Shown: positions 10,780-19,101, counted from the first letter of the stretch. The stretch is DNA of 49,947 nucleotides from Brachybacterium sp. FME24 (GCF_014897705.1 NZ_JABUXV010000027.1:1-49947), one strand, 5' to 3'. The notes: generated by a model from the sequence alone, not told the origin. Numbers and translations: made by a program.

Positions 10780-11213
10780 CAGGCGTCGGCCTCATCGCTC
10801 CGGTCGTCGCGGTCGGTCTGCGCGTGCTCGGTCCCGGAGTGCTCGGTGCACAGCCCGAACACTTCGAGCGTGTGGTCGACGTCGGTGAACCCGTGCTCCT
10901 GCGCGATCGCGCTCATCGCGTTCTCGAGCTTGGGGGCGAGGAACTCGACGGTGCGGCCGCATTCCCGGCACACGAGGTGATGGTGGTGGCCGTCGTCCTC
11001 GCACTGGCGGTACAGGGCCTCCCCGTCACCGGCGACCAGCACGTCCAACCGGCCCGCGCGGCTCAGCGCCTGGAGGTTGCGGTAGACGGTGGCCAGTCCC
11101 ACGGTCTCGCCGTCGACCTTCATCTGCTCGTGAATCTGCTGGGCGCTGCGGAAGTCGTCCTGCCGCGACAGCGTCTCGACGATCGCGGAGCGTTGGCGGG
11201 TGTTCCGTTGCAT
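10779..11213 (-). CDS. zur: Fur-family zinc uptake regulator (Zur)
   Basis: A 144-residue Fur-family repressor. It has an N-terminal winged helix (residues 5-75, with TVYRNLQAL), then the metal-binding and dimerisation part with DDGHHHHLVC and CREC, and a late C-T-E-H. The histidine cluster plus CxxC fits a zinc-responsive protein with a structural zinc site. It lies directly downstream of znuACB on the same strand, which makes Zur the most likely identity, and it probably binds the box at 13990-14004. ATG 11213 was chosen at the conserved MQRNTRQR start; the upstream in-frame extension is not family-like. Confidence 0.9.
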   Translation of the reverse strand: MQRNTRQRSAIVETLSRQDDFRSAQQIHEQMKVDGETVGLATVYRNLQALSRAGRLDVLVAGDGEALYRQCEDDGHHHHLVCRECGRTVEFLAPKLENAMSAIAQEHGFTDVDHTLEVFGLCTEHSGTEHAQTDRDDRSDEADA

Positions 11214-11280
11214 GCCTTGATTGTCCCCCAATCCGATCGGGACCTCTATCCCGGGTGAGGCGAACGACGATGCCGGGGCC

Positions 11281-12213
11281 TCACGCCGAGGTGGACGCCT
11301 CCACGTCAGCGCCACGCCCCCTCGCATCGACAGGGTCGGACCCCTCGACAGGATCGGTCGTTCGCACGTCGGGGCGCTGCAGCAGCGGCTTGACCAGCAG
11401 CGCCAGCACGTAGACCGCAATCGTCAGCAGCACGATCACTCCACCGGGAGGGAGATCGACGTAGACGGTGATCAGCAGCCCGCCGAGAGCGCACACCACC
11501 GCGATCACCATCGCCGTGCGCATGGTGCGGGTGAAGCCCACGACGAGCTGCTGCGCGGCGGCGACCGGCACGATCATGAGCGCCGAGACCATGAGGGCGC
11601 CGACGATGCGCATCGACAGGGTGACGGTCAGCGCCGCCATCACCGCGATCAGCACGTTGACCGCGCGCACGGGCAGGCCGGAGGCGCGTGCGAACTCCTC
11701 GTCCCCGGTGACGGCCGCCAGCAGACCGCTGAGGCCGATGCCGACGGCCAGCACCACGATCGCGAGCACCAGGGCGATGACCAGATCGGGCGCGGTCACC
11801 GTGGACAGGGAGCCGAAGAGGTATCCCATGAGGTTCTGGGAGGTTCCGCCGGCGAGCTGGATGATGACCACGCCGCCTGCGATGCCGCCGTAGAACATGA
11901 TCGCGAGCGCGACGTCGCGACTGGTGTGGCTGACTTCGCGCACGTACTCGATGGCCAGGGCCCCGATCACGGAGGCGGCCAGTGCTCCGGGGATCGCGAG
12001 CAGGTCGGCGGGGGTGGCGGTGGTCCAGGCGCCCACCAGCCAGCCGACGGCCACACCCGTCAGGGCCACGTGGCCGAGGCCGTCGCCGAGCAGGGAGAGC
12101 CGTTTCTGCACCAGGTAGGTGCCGACCACGGGGGCGGTCAGGCCGATGAGCACCGCGATGATCAGCGGGTACCGCAGCAGGTCGGAGGTCAGGAGGTCGA
12201 AAGGGGAGATCAT
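11281..12213 (-). CDS. znuB: Zinc ABC transporter permease
   Basis: A 310-residue ABC-3 family permease with about eight or nine transmembrane helices, including LLGDGLGHVALTGVAVG near residue 41 and a conserved hydrophobic core. It forms the membrane channel for zinc uptake with ZnuC and ZnuA. Its ATG overlaps the znuC stop (ATGA, 12210-12213). The C-terminal 30 residues are hydrophilic and acidic. Mn/Fe permeases share this fold, but the Zur gene next door and the His-rich ZnuA favour zinc. Confidence 0.92.
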   Translation of the reverse strand: MISPFDLLTSDLLRYPLIIAVLIGLTAPVVGTYLVQKRLSLLGDGLGHVALTGVAVGWLVGAWTTATPADLLAIPGALAASVIGALAIEYVREVSHTSRDVALAIMFYGGIAGGVVIIQLAGGTSQNLMGYLFGSLSTVTAPDLVIALVLAIVVLAVGIGLSGLLAAVTGDEEFARASGLPVRAVNVLIAVMAALTVTLSMRIVGALMVSALMIVPVAAAQQLVVGFTRTMRTAMVIAVVCALGGLLITVYVDLPPGGVIVLLTIAVYVLALLVKPLLQRPDVRTTDPVEGSDPVDARGRGADVEASTSA

Positions 12214-12977
12214 GCCGGGTGGATCTCCTGTCCTAGGCATTCGTCGAGCGGGGCGGCGTCCAGCGGATGGTCGTGACCCGGGTCGAGGCGGGGGCGGTCC
12301 TTCTCGGAGCCGTCGTGAACGACGTGGCCGTGGTCCAGGACGACGGCGCGGTGGAGGTGGCCGGCCAGGGCTCCGGTCTCGTGGAGGACCACCAGGATCG
12401 TGGTGCCACCGGCGGAGAGCTCGCGGAACAGCGTGGCGATCAGCCGCTGGGTGGGAAGATCCACGCCGGAGAACGGCTCGTCGAGCACGAGGAACTCGGG
12501 CTCGCGCACCAGGGCTCGGGCGATCATCACACGGCGCCGCTGCCCACCGGACATGCGGGTGATCGGGCGGGCGGCGAGATGCTCCAGGCCTACGGACCTC
12601 AGGGCGCTCGTGACGCGGGAATCGCGCGCATTCGGCCACCAGGAGCGCGAGCCGAGCAGGCCGCTGGTGACCGTCTCCCGGGCGGTGGCCGGGATGGAGC
12701 CTGCCTCGGGGGAGTCCTGCGGGACGTAGCCGAGTCGGTCATGGACGCGGGCGCGCTGCACCGGGGTGCCGAACAGATGCGCTGTACCGGATTCGAGGGG
12801 CAGGACGCCGACGATGGCGCGCAGCAGGGTCGACTTGCCGGATCCGTTGGCGCCCAGCAGCGCGACCAGCTCTCCGGGGTCGATGCGCAGATCGACGTCG
12901 TGCAGGACGCGGGTCCCGCTGCGGGAGACGCAGACGCCGGAGACATCCACGACCGGTGGTGCGGCGGCCGCGCTCAT
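12210..12977 (-). CDS. znuC: Zinc ABC transporter ATP-binding protein
   Basis: A 255-residue ATPase with Walker A GANGSGKST (about residues 42-50), Q-loop YVPQD, signature MSGGQRRR, Walker B FLVLDEP and H-loop VLHE. It powers ZnuB. Its start codon overlaps the end of znuA by 4 bases (ATGA at 12974-12977), and its end overlaps znuB. The C-terminal tail is rich in His and Asp (HDHP), perhaps a minor metal contact. Confidence 0.93.
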   Translation of the reverse strand: MSAAAAPPVVDVSGVCVSRSGTRVLHDVDLRIDPGELVALLGANGSGKSTLLRAIVGVLPLESGTAHLFGTPVQRARVHDRLGYVPQDSPEAGSIPATARETVTSGLLGSRSWWPNARDSRVTSALRSVGLEHLAARPITRMSGGQRRRVMIARALVREPEFLVLDEPFSGVDLPTQRLIATLFRELSAGGTTILVVLHETGALAGHLHRAVVLDHGHVVHDGSEKDRPRLDPGHDHPLDAAPLDECLGQEIHPA

Positions 12978-13990
12978 GCCCAGCTTTCCAGGAGCTTTCG
13001 GCTGTTCTCTCGCATCACAGCAGGATAGTCCGCATCCTCGGACAGACGGGTTTCGAGGTTGTCGAGCTCCTCGCTGGTGACGCCGACGTTCTCGGCGAGG
13101 GTTTGGGCGACCTTCGGGGAGGCGGTGGTCTCGAAGAAGATGGTGGTGACGCCTTCGTCGGCGATGACCTGCTCGAGCTCGAGCAGACGCTGCGGGGAGG
13201 GCTCGGTCTCGGGGTCCACGCCGGCGATCCCGACCTGGTGGAGGTCGTAGCGGTCGGCGAGGTAGGCGTAGGCGGCGTGGCTGGTGATGAAGGTCCGTGC
13301 CCCGTCCACCGACGCGTACTGCTCGCTCAGCTCGGCATCGAGCTCTTCGAGGTCGGTGCGCACCTCGCCGGCGGCGGCGGTGAAGGCGTCGGCGCTGTCG
13401 GGCTCGATCTCGGCGAGCCGAGCGGCGATGGCGTCGGCGATGTCAGCCATCCGCAGCGGGTCGTGCCAGAGATGGGGATCGTTCGGGCCGTGGTCGTGGC
13501 CCTCGTGCGATTCGTCCTCCTCGGCGGCATGCTCGTCGTCGTGTTCGTGCGAGCCGTGCTCGGACCCGCCGCTGTCGGACGTCTCGTCCTCGTGGGCGTG
13601 GCCATCGCCGGACAGCATGTCGATCGCCGCGGAGACGTCGAGCACGTTGTCGTCGCCGCCGGAGGAGATCGCGTCGTCGAGCGAGGCCTGGTAGCCGGGG
13701 ATCTGCAGGACCAGCCCCGCCTCCTGGACCGCGAGCACCTGACGGACCGACAGCTCGAGCCCGTGGGCGTCGGCCCCCGGGGTGGCGAGGTCCGTCACCT
13801 CCACCCGGTCGCCCCCGACGCGCGTGACGAGATAGGTCAGCGGGTAGTTCGAGGTCACCACGACGATGCCGTCACCGCTGCTGCCCGCTGCGGAACCACC
13901 GTCCGCGCAGGCGGCGAGGGCGAGGGCACCTGCTCCGAGACCGGTGAGGGTGAACAGGGAGCGGCGCGACGGGCGCGAGATCGGCGACAT
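12974..13990 (-). CDS. znuA: Zinc-binding lipoprotein of ABC transporter
   Basis: A 338-residue substrate-binding lipoprotein of cluster 9. The signal has twin arginines and a lipobox, LALAAC (Cys28). A His/Asp/Glu-rich loop (about 130-180, with HGSHEHDDEH and HEGHDHG) is typical of zinc-specific members, followed by NDPHLWHDP with a metal-ligand histidine. It captures zinc outside the membrane for ZnuBC. The start is taken as ATG 13990; ATG 13999 would add MIV and lies inside the Zur box. A promoter placed so that 13990 is the transcript start implies a leaderless mRNA. Confidence 0.92.
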   Translation of the reverse strand: MSPISRPSRRSLFTLTGLGAGALALAACADGGSAAGSSGDGIVVVTSNYPLTYLVTRVGGDRVEVTDLATPGADAHGLELSVRQVLAVQEAGLVLQIPGYQASLDDAISSGGDDNVLDVSAAIDMLSGDGHAHEDETSDSGGSEHGSHEHDDEHAAEEDESHEGHDHGPNDPHLWHDPLRMADIADAIAARLAEIEPDSADAFTAAAGEVRTDLEELDAELSEQYASVDGARTFITSHAAYAYLADRYDLHQVGIAGVDPETEPSPQRLLELEQVIADEGVTTIFFETTASPKVAQTLAENVGVTSEELDNLETRLSEDADYPAVMRENSRKLLESWA

Positions 13991-14026
13991 GACAATCATT
14001 CTCACCAGGCGGAGGGTGCTGCGCAA
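13990..14026 (-). promoter_or_regulatory. Zur box on a leaderless znuA promoter
   Basis: On the minus strand TGAGAATGATTGTCA (14004-13990) is a hyphenated palindrome of the known Zur type. TTGCGC (14026-14021) and GAGAAT (14003-13998) are separated by exactly 17 bases and look like -35 and -10 elements. Seven bases then lead to the A of ATG 13990, which would be +1. The box therefore covers the -10, the start site and the first base of the gene. Promoter and leaderless status are inferred. Confidence 0.8.
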
Positions 14027-14127
14027 GTCGAACGGGGCCTGTCGGGCCGCGCTCGTGCGCACCGTCACAGCGCGGTCGTCGCTATGCTGGTCGGGTTCTG
14101 ATCCATACCGTCACCAGGAGTCTCCCC

Positions 14128-15519
14128 GTGGCCAAGGCCCCCGCCAGCACGCTGGACAACGTCATCGCCCTCACCAAGAAGCGTGGCTTCGTGTTCCCGG
14201 CCGGTGAGATCTACGGCGGTACCCGCTCCGCGTGGGACTACGGACCGCTGGGCGTGGAGCTCAAGGAGAACATCAAGCGCCAGTGGTGGCGCACCTTCGT
14301 CCAGTCCCGCGCCGACATGGTGGGACTGGACTCCTCGATCATCCTGCCCAAGCGTGTCTGGGAGGCATCCGGCCACGTCGCGACCTTCACCGATCCGCTG
14401 GTCGAGTGCAAGAGCTGCCACAACCGCTTCCGCGAGGACCACCTGCTGGAGGCCTTCGAGGAGAAGAAGGGCCGCGCCCCCGAGGGCGGCCTCGCCGAGG
14501 TGCCCTGCCCCAACTGCGGCACCCGCGGCGAGTACACGGAACCCCAGCAGTTCTCCGGCCTGATCAAGACCTATCTCGGCCCGGTGGACAGCGAAGCGGG
14601 GCTCACCTTCCTGCGGCCCGAGACCGCCCAGGGCATCTTCGTGAACTTCCTCAACGTGGTCACCGCGACGCGTCAGAAGCCCCCGTTCGGCATCGGCCAG
14701 GTCGGCAAGTCGTTCCGCAACGAGATCACCCCCGGCAACTTCATCTTCCGCACCCGCGAGTTCGAGCAGATGGAGATCGAGTACTTCACCCCGCCCGCCG
14801 AGGCCGACGAGTCCTTCACGGTCTGGGTCGAGGACTGCTGGAACTGGTTCGTGGACCTCGGCATGAATCCGGACAACCTGCGTCGCTACGACGTGCCCGA
14901 CGGTGAGCGCGCCCACTACAGCGCCGGCACCATCGACTTCGAGTACCGCTTCGGATTCCAGGGCAGCGAGTGGGGTGAGCTCATGGGCGTCGCCAACCGC
15001 ACCGACTTCGACCTGAGCAGTCACACCGAGGGCTCCGGCACGAAGATGCAGTACTTCGACCAGGCCAGCAACGAGCGCTACACGCCGTACGTGATCGAGC
15101 CGTCCTTCGGCCTGACCCGGTCGATGATGGCGTTCCTCGTGGACGCCTACACCGAGGATGAGGCTCCCAACACCAAGGGTGGAGTCGACAAGCGCACCGT
15201 GCTCAAGCTCGATCCGCGCCTCGCCCCCGTCAAGGCCGCCGTGCTGCCGCTGTCCAAGAGCGAGGACCTGGTGCCTCGAGCCACCCAGCTCGCCGACCAG
15301 CTGCGCAAGCACTGGAACGTCGAGATGGATGTCTCTCAAGCCATCGGCCGCCGCTACCGTCGCCAGGACGAGATCGGCACCCCGTTCTGCATCACGGTCG
15401 ACTTCGAGACCGCGACGGATCAGGCGGTCACGATCCGCGAGCGAGATTCCATGTCGCAGGAGCGGGTGGCCCTCGACCAGATCGAGTCCTACCTCGCCGC
15501 GCGCCTGCTCGGCGCCTGA
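14128..15519 (+). CDS. glyS: Glycyl-tRNA synthetase (single-chain type)
   Basis: A 463-residue class II aminoacyl-tRNA synthetase that charges tRNA-Gly. [12 protein letters not shown] (near 31-42) begins the catalytic domain. A zinc-binding insertion has CKSCHNRF and [14 protein letters not shown] and [12 protein letters not shown] (motif 2) and GLTRSMMAF (motif 3) follow, then a C-terminal anticodon-binding domain from about residue 360. Length and order match the homodimeric GlyQS-independent type. A GTG start follows GGAGTCTCC; TATGCT (14083) is a possible -10. Confidence 0.96.
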   Translation: MAKAPASTLDNVIALTKKRGFVFPAGEIYGGTRSAWDYGPLGVELKENIKRQWWRTFVQSRADMVGLDSSIILPKRVWEASGHVATFTDPLVECKSCHNRFREDHLLEAFEEKKGRAPEGGLAEVPCPNCGTRGEYTEPQQFSGLIKTYLGPVDSEAGLTFLRPETAQGIFVNFLNVVTATRQKPPFGIGQVGKSFRNEITPGNFIFRTREFEQMEIEYFTPPAEADESFTVWVEDCWNWFVDLGMNPDNLRRYDVPDGERAHYSAGTIDFEYRFGFQGSEWGELMGVANRTDFDLSSHTEGSGTKMQYFDQASNERYTPYVIEPSFGLTRSMMAFLVDAYTEDEAPNTKGGVDKRTVLKLDPRLAPVKAAVLPLSKSEDLVPRATQLADQLRKHWNVEMDVSQAIGRRYRRQDEIGTPFCITVDFETATDQAVTIRERDSMSQERVALDQIESYLAARLLGA

Positions 15520-15610
15520 GGCGCCGCGCCCGGCGACGCGGGGTCGGAGGTCGGTTCCCGGGAGAGCAGCAGCGGCGAGGGTCGACCCGAAGGGATGGGA
15601 GAGGGCAGAG

Positions 15611-16645
15611 ATGGTCCATGATGCGATCCCATCCGGTATCGACCTGAGCAGGGCGTACTTCGAACAGGTCGTCCGCCCGCTGCTGGCGACGCACGCCGCG
15701 GGGCTCGAGTATGCCGCGGCGCGCCTCGGCTCCGGCTCGGACGTGCTCGGTTTCGACGACGAGCAGTCCCGTGACCATGACTGGGGACTGCGCCTGACGC
15801 TGCTGGTCGAAGGAGGGCGCGCCGGCGAGATCGACGCCGTGCTGCACCGCGAGTTGCCGGAGACCTGGCAGGGTCACCCCACCCGCTTCCCGACCACCTG
15901 GGACCCGGTGGTCCGCCAGCGTGTCGAGACCGCCTCGGCCGCCGACTTCGCCCTCTCCCGCCTCGGGGCGGACCCGACGGTCGGTCTCGACGTGCGGGAC
16001 TGGCTGTCGCTGACCGGGCAGGCGATCCTCGAGGTCACCGCCGGCCCGGTCTTCCATGACGGTCCGGGCGCGCTCACGACGATCCGGGAGGGCCTTGACT
16101 GGTACCCCCGCGACGTCTGGCTGTACGCCCTGGCGGCCGATTGGTCGCGCCTGGGCCAGGAGTTCCCCGACGTGGGCCGCGCCGGGCTGCGCGGCGACGA
16201 GGACGGCTCCGCCGTGATCGCGGCGCGCCACGTGCGCACCATGCTCCACCTCGCACATCTGCTGCACCGGCGGTGGCCGCCGTACGGGAAGTGGCTCGCC
16301 CGCTCCGCAGCGCGCCTGCCCGGTGGGGGCGCGCTGCGCATCGCCCTGCACGAGGTGCTGCGCGCCCGCGACTGGCGCTCCCGGCAGAGCGCCCTGGCCG
16401 ATGCCGCAGAACTGCTGGCGGCGGTGCAGGGTGAGCAGGGCCTGCCGACGCTGGACCCCGCCACCGAGTCCTTCTTCGAGCGCCCCCACATCGGCGTGCG
16501 CGCTCTTCCCGAGCTCCTCCTCGCACAGATCCAGGACCCCACGGTGCAGGAGCTCCCGGCCGGCGTCGGCACCGCCGAGCAGATCAGCGACAGCGTGAGC
16601 GTGCTCGTGGATGCCCGCGCTCGTCGCCGTCTCGTGGGCGGCTGA
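15611..16645 (+). CDS. DUF4037 protein (nucleotidyltransferase-like)
   Basis: A 344-residue soluble protein. Near residue 41 GSGSDVLGFDDEQSRDHDWG resembles the active-site pattern of minimal nucleotidyltransferases (G-S with spaced aspartates). The remainder is helical and matches what I recall of DUF4037 proteins. Substrate is unknown; members may modify small molecules or be remnants of drug-adenylylating enzymes. ATG 15611 has GAGAGGG upstream. It stands alone between glyS and the clpP operon. Confidence 0.75.
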   Translation: MVHDAIPSGIDLSRAYFEQVVRPLLATHAAGLEYAAARLGSGSDVLGFDDEQSRDHDWGLRLTLLVEGGRAGEIDAVLHRELPETWQGHPTRFPTTWDPVVRQRVETASAADFALSRLGADPTVGLDVRDWLSLTGQAILEVTAGPVFHDGPGALTTIREGLDWYPRDVWLYALAADWSRLGQEFPDVGRAGLRGDEDGSAVIAARHVRTMLHLAHLLHRRWPPYGKWLARSAARLPGGGALRIALHEVLRARDWRSRQSALADAAELLAAVQGEQGLPTLDPATESFFERPHIGVRALPELLLAQIQDPTVQELPAGVGTAEQISDSVSVLVDARARRRLVGG

Positions 16646-16662
16646 CCCCGGTCCTGCTCTGA

Positions 16663-16672
16663 GCTGATCAGC
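16663..16672. promoter_or_regulatory. Palindrome upstream of clpP pair
   Basis: GCTGATCAGC is a perfect 10-bp palindrome, 50 bases before the first clpP start. Its position fits an operator for the regulator encoded just downstream, but it does not match the ClgR consensus, so the assignment is tentative. Confidence 0.3.
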
Positions 16673-16722
16673 GCACGACGGATCTCTCCCCGCAGGGCCC
16701 GCCGCGGAAGCACGCTGGAGCC

Positions 16723-17424
16723 ATGACACCCACCACGACGCTCCCACGACGGAGCGACTCACCGGACCCCTCCGCACAGACCGCCTTCGGCACCCTCACC
16801 GCCACCCGCCTTCTCCACCACCGAGTCCTCCTGCTGGACCGTGAGCTGGATCAGGACAACGGCGCACAGCTCAGCGCCCAGCTCCTGCTGCTGGCCGCCG
16901 AGGATCCGCACGCGGACATCACGATGCTCATCAATTCCCCGGGCGGCCTGGTCCCCGCGATGCTCGCGATCGGGGACCTCATGGACCTGGTCCCCAACGA
17001 TGTGCGCACCGTGGCACTGGGGATGGCGTACAGCGCCGGGCAGTACCTCCTCACCCATGGCACCCCGGGCAAGCGGCTGATCCTGCCCCACGGCCGCGTG
17101 CTCATGCACCAGGGGTCGGCGGGCTTCGGGGGCAGCGCCGCCGATATCGAGCTGCAGGCCGAGGATCTGCGCCGCAGCCGGGACCTCCTCATCCGGATCA
17201 CGGCGGAGCGCACCGGGCAGAGCGAGGAGACCATCGCCCGTGACTCGGACCGAGACCGGTTGTGGGACGCTGAAGGGGCTGTCGAGTACGGCTTCTGCGA
17301 TCGCATCGTCACCTCCCTCGAGGAGATCCTGCCCCTGGGCGCCCTCTCCCGCAGCGCGCCCTCGCTAGGGATGACCAGCTCTATCCCGGCGCGATACCAG
17401 GACCCGACAGGAGACCCCCGATGA
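16723..17424 (+). CDS. ClpP-family protease subunit, catalytic triad intact
   Basis: A 233-residue ClpP-like serine peptidase. NSPGG is at 71-75, the nucleophile motif GMAYSAG gives S104, the histidine lies in LMHQ (H129), and the aspartate in DSDRDRL (D178); all three align with the E. coli Ser/His/Asp triad. It has a long N-terminal extension of about 20 residues and a C-terminal tail. Clp peptidases form double heptamers fed by AAA+ unfoldases. It overlaps the next clpP by 4 bases (ATGA). This is an accessory pair like Streptomyces clpP3-clpP4 rather than the housekeeping clpP1-clpP2, which usually sit next to clpX; no clpX is nearby. Confidence 0.9.
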   Translation: MTPTTTLPRRSDSPDPSAQTAFGTLTATRLLHHRVLLLDRELDQDNGAQLSAQLLLLAAEDPHADITMLINSPGGLVPAMLAIGDLMDLVPNDVRTVALGMAYSAGQYLLTHGTPGKRLILPHGRVLMHQGSAGFGGSAADIELQAEDLRRSRDLLIRITAERTGQSEETIARDSDRDRLWDAEGAVEYGFCDRIVTSLEEILPLGALSRSAPSLGMTSSIPARYQDPTGDPR

Positions 17425-18023
17425 GCAGCTACACGATTCCCAGCGTCATCGAGCGCACCCGTACCGGCATCGAGCGCAGCGCCGACGTGTACTCGCGTCT
17501 GCTCTCGGATCGCATCGTGTACATCGGCACCCCGATCGACGACGGGGTCGCCAACACGGTCATCGCCCAGATCCTGCATCTGGAGAACGAGTCTGCCGAT
17601 GCCCCGATCCACCTGTACCTGAACTCCAGCGGCGGCGACGCGCAGGCGGTGCTCGCCATCTACGACACCCTCGCCTACGTGCGCAGCGCGGTGGCCGTCA
17701 CCTGCGTCGGTCAGGTGGTCGCCGCTCCCGTCGTGCTGCTCGCCGCGGGCACGCCCGGGATGCGGTCGGTGCTGCCCCACACCCGCGTGGTGCTGCATCC
17801 GCTGGAGGCGCAGGGCCGCGGCGCGGTGCCGGACCTGATCCTGGCCACCGAAGAGGTCCAGCGGATCCGGCGCGCGCTCGAGGCGCTCATCGCGCAGCAC
17901 AGCGGGCAGCCCCTGGAGCAGGTCCGACGGGACCTCGAGCGTGAGCAGGTGCTGGACGCGGAGGCGACCGTCGCCTACGGCCTTGCCGACGAAGTGCTGC
18001 TCAGGCGGCCGACAGCAGCGTGA
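17421..18023 (+). CDS. ClpP-like subunit lacking catalytic Ser and Asp
   Basis: A 200-residue ClpP-fold protein (NSSGGD in place of NSPGG; IYDTL and AYGLAD retained). At the nucleophile position CVGQVVAAP has Ala101 where ClpP has Ser; the histidine is kept (H126 in VVLHP); the aspartate position is Glu175 in LEREQV. With two of three catalytic residues changed it should be inactive by itself, perhaps a structural or regulatory ring partner of the upstream subunit, as with ClpR in cyanobacteria and plastids. It is translationally coupled to that gene. Its 3' end overlaps the convergent regulator gene by 23 bases. Confidence 0.88.
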   Translation: MSSYTIPSVIERTRTGIERSADVYSRLLSDRIVYIGTPIDDGVANTVIAQILHLENESADAPIHLYLNSSGGDAQAVLAIYDTLAYVRSAVAVTCVGQVVAAPVVLLAAGTPGMRSVLPHTRVVLHPLEAQGRGAVPDLILATEEVQRIRRALEALIAQHSGQPLEQVRRDLEREQVLDAEATVAYGLADEVLLRRPTAA

Positions 18024-18384
18024 GGGCGGGGCGGGCGGTGAGGGCGACCTCGGCGTCCGCTCCCTCCGGGATGCGGCGTACTCCGCGGCTGGAGGTCGAG
18101 GTCAGATCGAGGGTCATGGGGCGTCCCGGGGCGCTGCCGGCGAGCAGCGCGTCGTCGGCGACGCGCAGCAGCAGCTTCGTGACGCTCACCTCGAGCGCGC
18201 CGGTGATCGCGGCGAGCATCTCGGAGGACGGATCCTTGCGGCCGCGCTCGACATCGGACAAGTGCTGCATGCTGATCCCTGCCTTCGCGGCGACCTGGGC
18301 AAGGGTGCGGCCCTGCCGGCGCCGCTCGACACGCAGCACGGCACCGACCAGCTCACGCAGAAGGGGCTCGAGATCAGCGTTCAT
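18001..18384 (-). CDS. ClgR/PopR-like XRE-family regulator
   Basis: A 127-residue helix-turn-helix regulator. RRRQGRTLAQVAAKAGIS and HLSDVERGRKDPSSEML align closely with the ClgR family, activators of clp genes in actinobacteria. The protein ends in LLSAA. In Streptomyces lividans PopR, the paralogue that controls clpP3-clpP4, two C-terminal alanines are required for Clp-dependent degradation, so this end is probably a degradation signal. It is convergent with and overlapping the clpP pair. A box matching the ClgR consensus lies upstream. Whether it activates or represses is not decided by the sequence. Confidence 0.85.
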   Translation of the reverse strand: MNADLEPLLRELVGAVLRVERRRQGRTLAQVAAKAGISMQHLSDVERGRKDPSSEMLAAITGALEVSVTKLLLRVADDALLAGSAPGRPMTLDLTSTSSRGVRRIPEGADAEVALTARPALTLLSAA

Positions 18385-18423
18385 GGCCTGAGGCTACGCC
18401 CGGGGCGTCGTCCGTGCCGTCGC

Positions 18424-18440
18424 CTCCGCTCAGAGCGGAG
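18424..18440. promoter_or_regulatory. ClgR-type box
   Basis: CTCCGCT-CAG-AGCGGAG is a perfect 7-bp-arm palindrome. Its core CGCTCAGAGCG (18427-18437) matches the core CGCYNANRGCG reported for Corynebacterium ClgR. It lies 40 bases before the regulator start, consistent with self-regulation. Confidence 0.65.
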
Positions 18441-18488
18441 CGTGGTCGCAGCGCCGATGCCGTCGCCCCGTCCCGCGAGTTCTCAGGA

Positions 18489-18526
18489 CGCAACTGCTTG
18501 CGGTTCGCAACTGGTGGGTCTACGGT
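18489..18526 (+). promoter_or_regulatory. Promoter with overlapping inverted repeats before VOC gene
   Basis: TTGCGG (18498-18503) and TACGGT (18521-18526), 17 bases apart, form a good sigma-70-type promoter. CGCAA (18489-18493), TTGCG (18498-18502) and CGCAA (18506-18510) make two overlapping inverted repeats over the -35 element, as expected of a repressor or activator site. The regulator is unknown. Confidence 0.55.
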
Positions 18527-18584
18527 CGACTCGATGACCCCGGGCGCGCTATGCGTCATCCCCTCGAGCCGAAGGACGCCTCCC

Positions 18585-18917
18585 ATGTTCACCTCCGTGT
18601 TCGCCACTGCCTCCGTCCGAGATCTCCGCGCCGCCGAGGCCTTCTACACGCAGCTGTTCGGCGCCGAACCGGATTCCCGACCCATGGCAGGCCTCTTGGA
18701 GTGGCATCTGCCCCATGGAGCCGCGGTGCAGGTCTTCCAGGACCCCGACCGCGCGGGAGCGGGGTCGCTCGTGCTCACCACGGACGATCTCGATGCGGAC
18801 GTCGAACGAATGCGCAGGGCCGGTCTGGAGTGCGGCGATCCGCAGTCCGGTGGCGGCGCGCGGATCGTACGGCTCTCGGACCCCGAAGGCACTCGCATCG
18901 TCCTGTTCGGAGCCTGA
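18585..18917 (+). CDS. VOC/glyoxalase-family protein
   Basis: A 110-residue single-module vicinal-oxygen-chelate protein. It opens with FTSVFATASVRDLRAAEAFY and ends with LSDPEGTRIVLFGA, the usual start and end of this beta-alpha-beta-beta-beta fold. Members include lyases, dioxygenases and antibiotic-binding proteins; the metal-binding residues are not obvious here, so it could be a binding protein. ATG 18585 was chosen at the fold start; an upstream in-frame extension is not conserved-looking and the promoter at 18498-18526 sits within that extension. Confidence 0.8.
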   Translation: MFTSVFATASVRDLRAAEAFYTQLFGAEPDSRPMAGLLEWHLPHGAAVQVFQDPDRAGAGSLVLTTDDLDADVERMRRAGLECGDPQSGGGARIVRLSDPEGTRIVLFGA

Positions 18918-19101
18918 GGGGACCGCTCCCGCGGCCTTTTCTGTGCGCGGAGAAGAGGGCGAAACTCCGGCGCTGTCCGCGCCCCGCGGTCAGTGGCCCC
19001 GGGTCGCCGCCAGCACGGTCTCGTCCTCCCCACCCACCCTCGATGCACATCACCCTCGGCCACCCTCCCGGAGGGCGGGGCCAGGTGGGACAATCGAGAC
19101 G

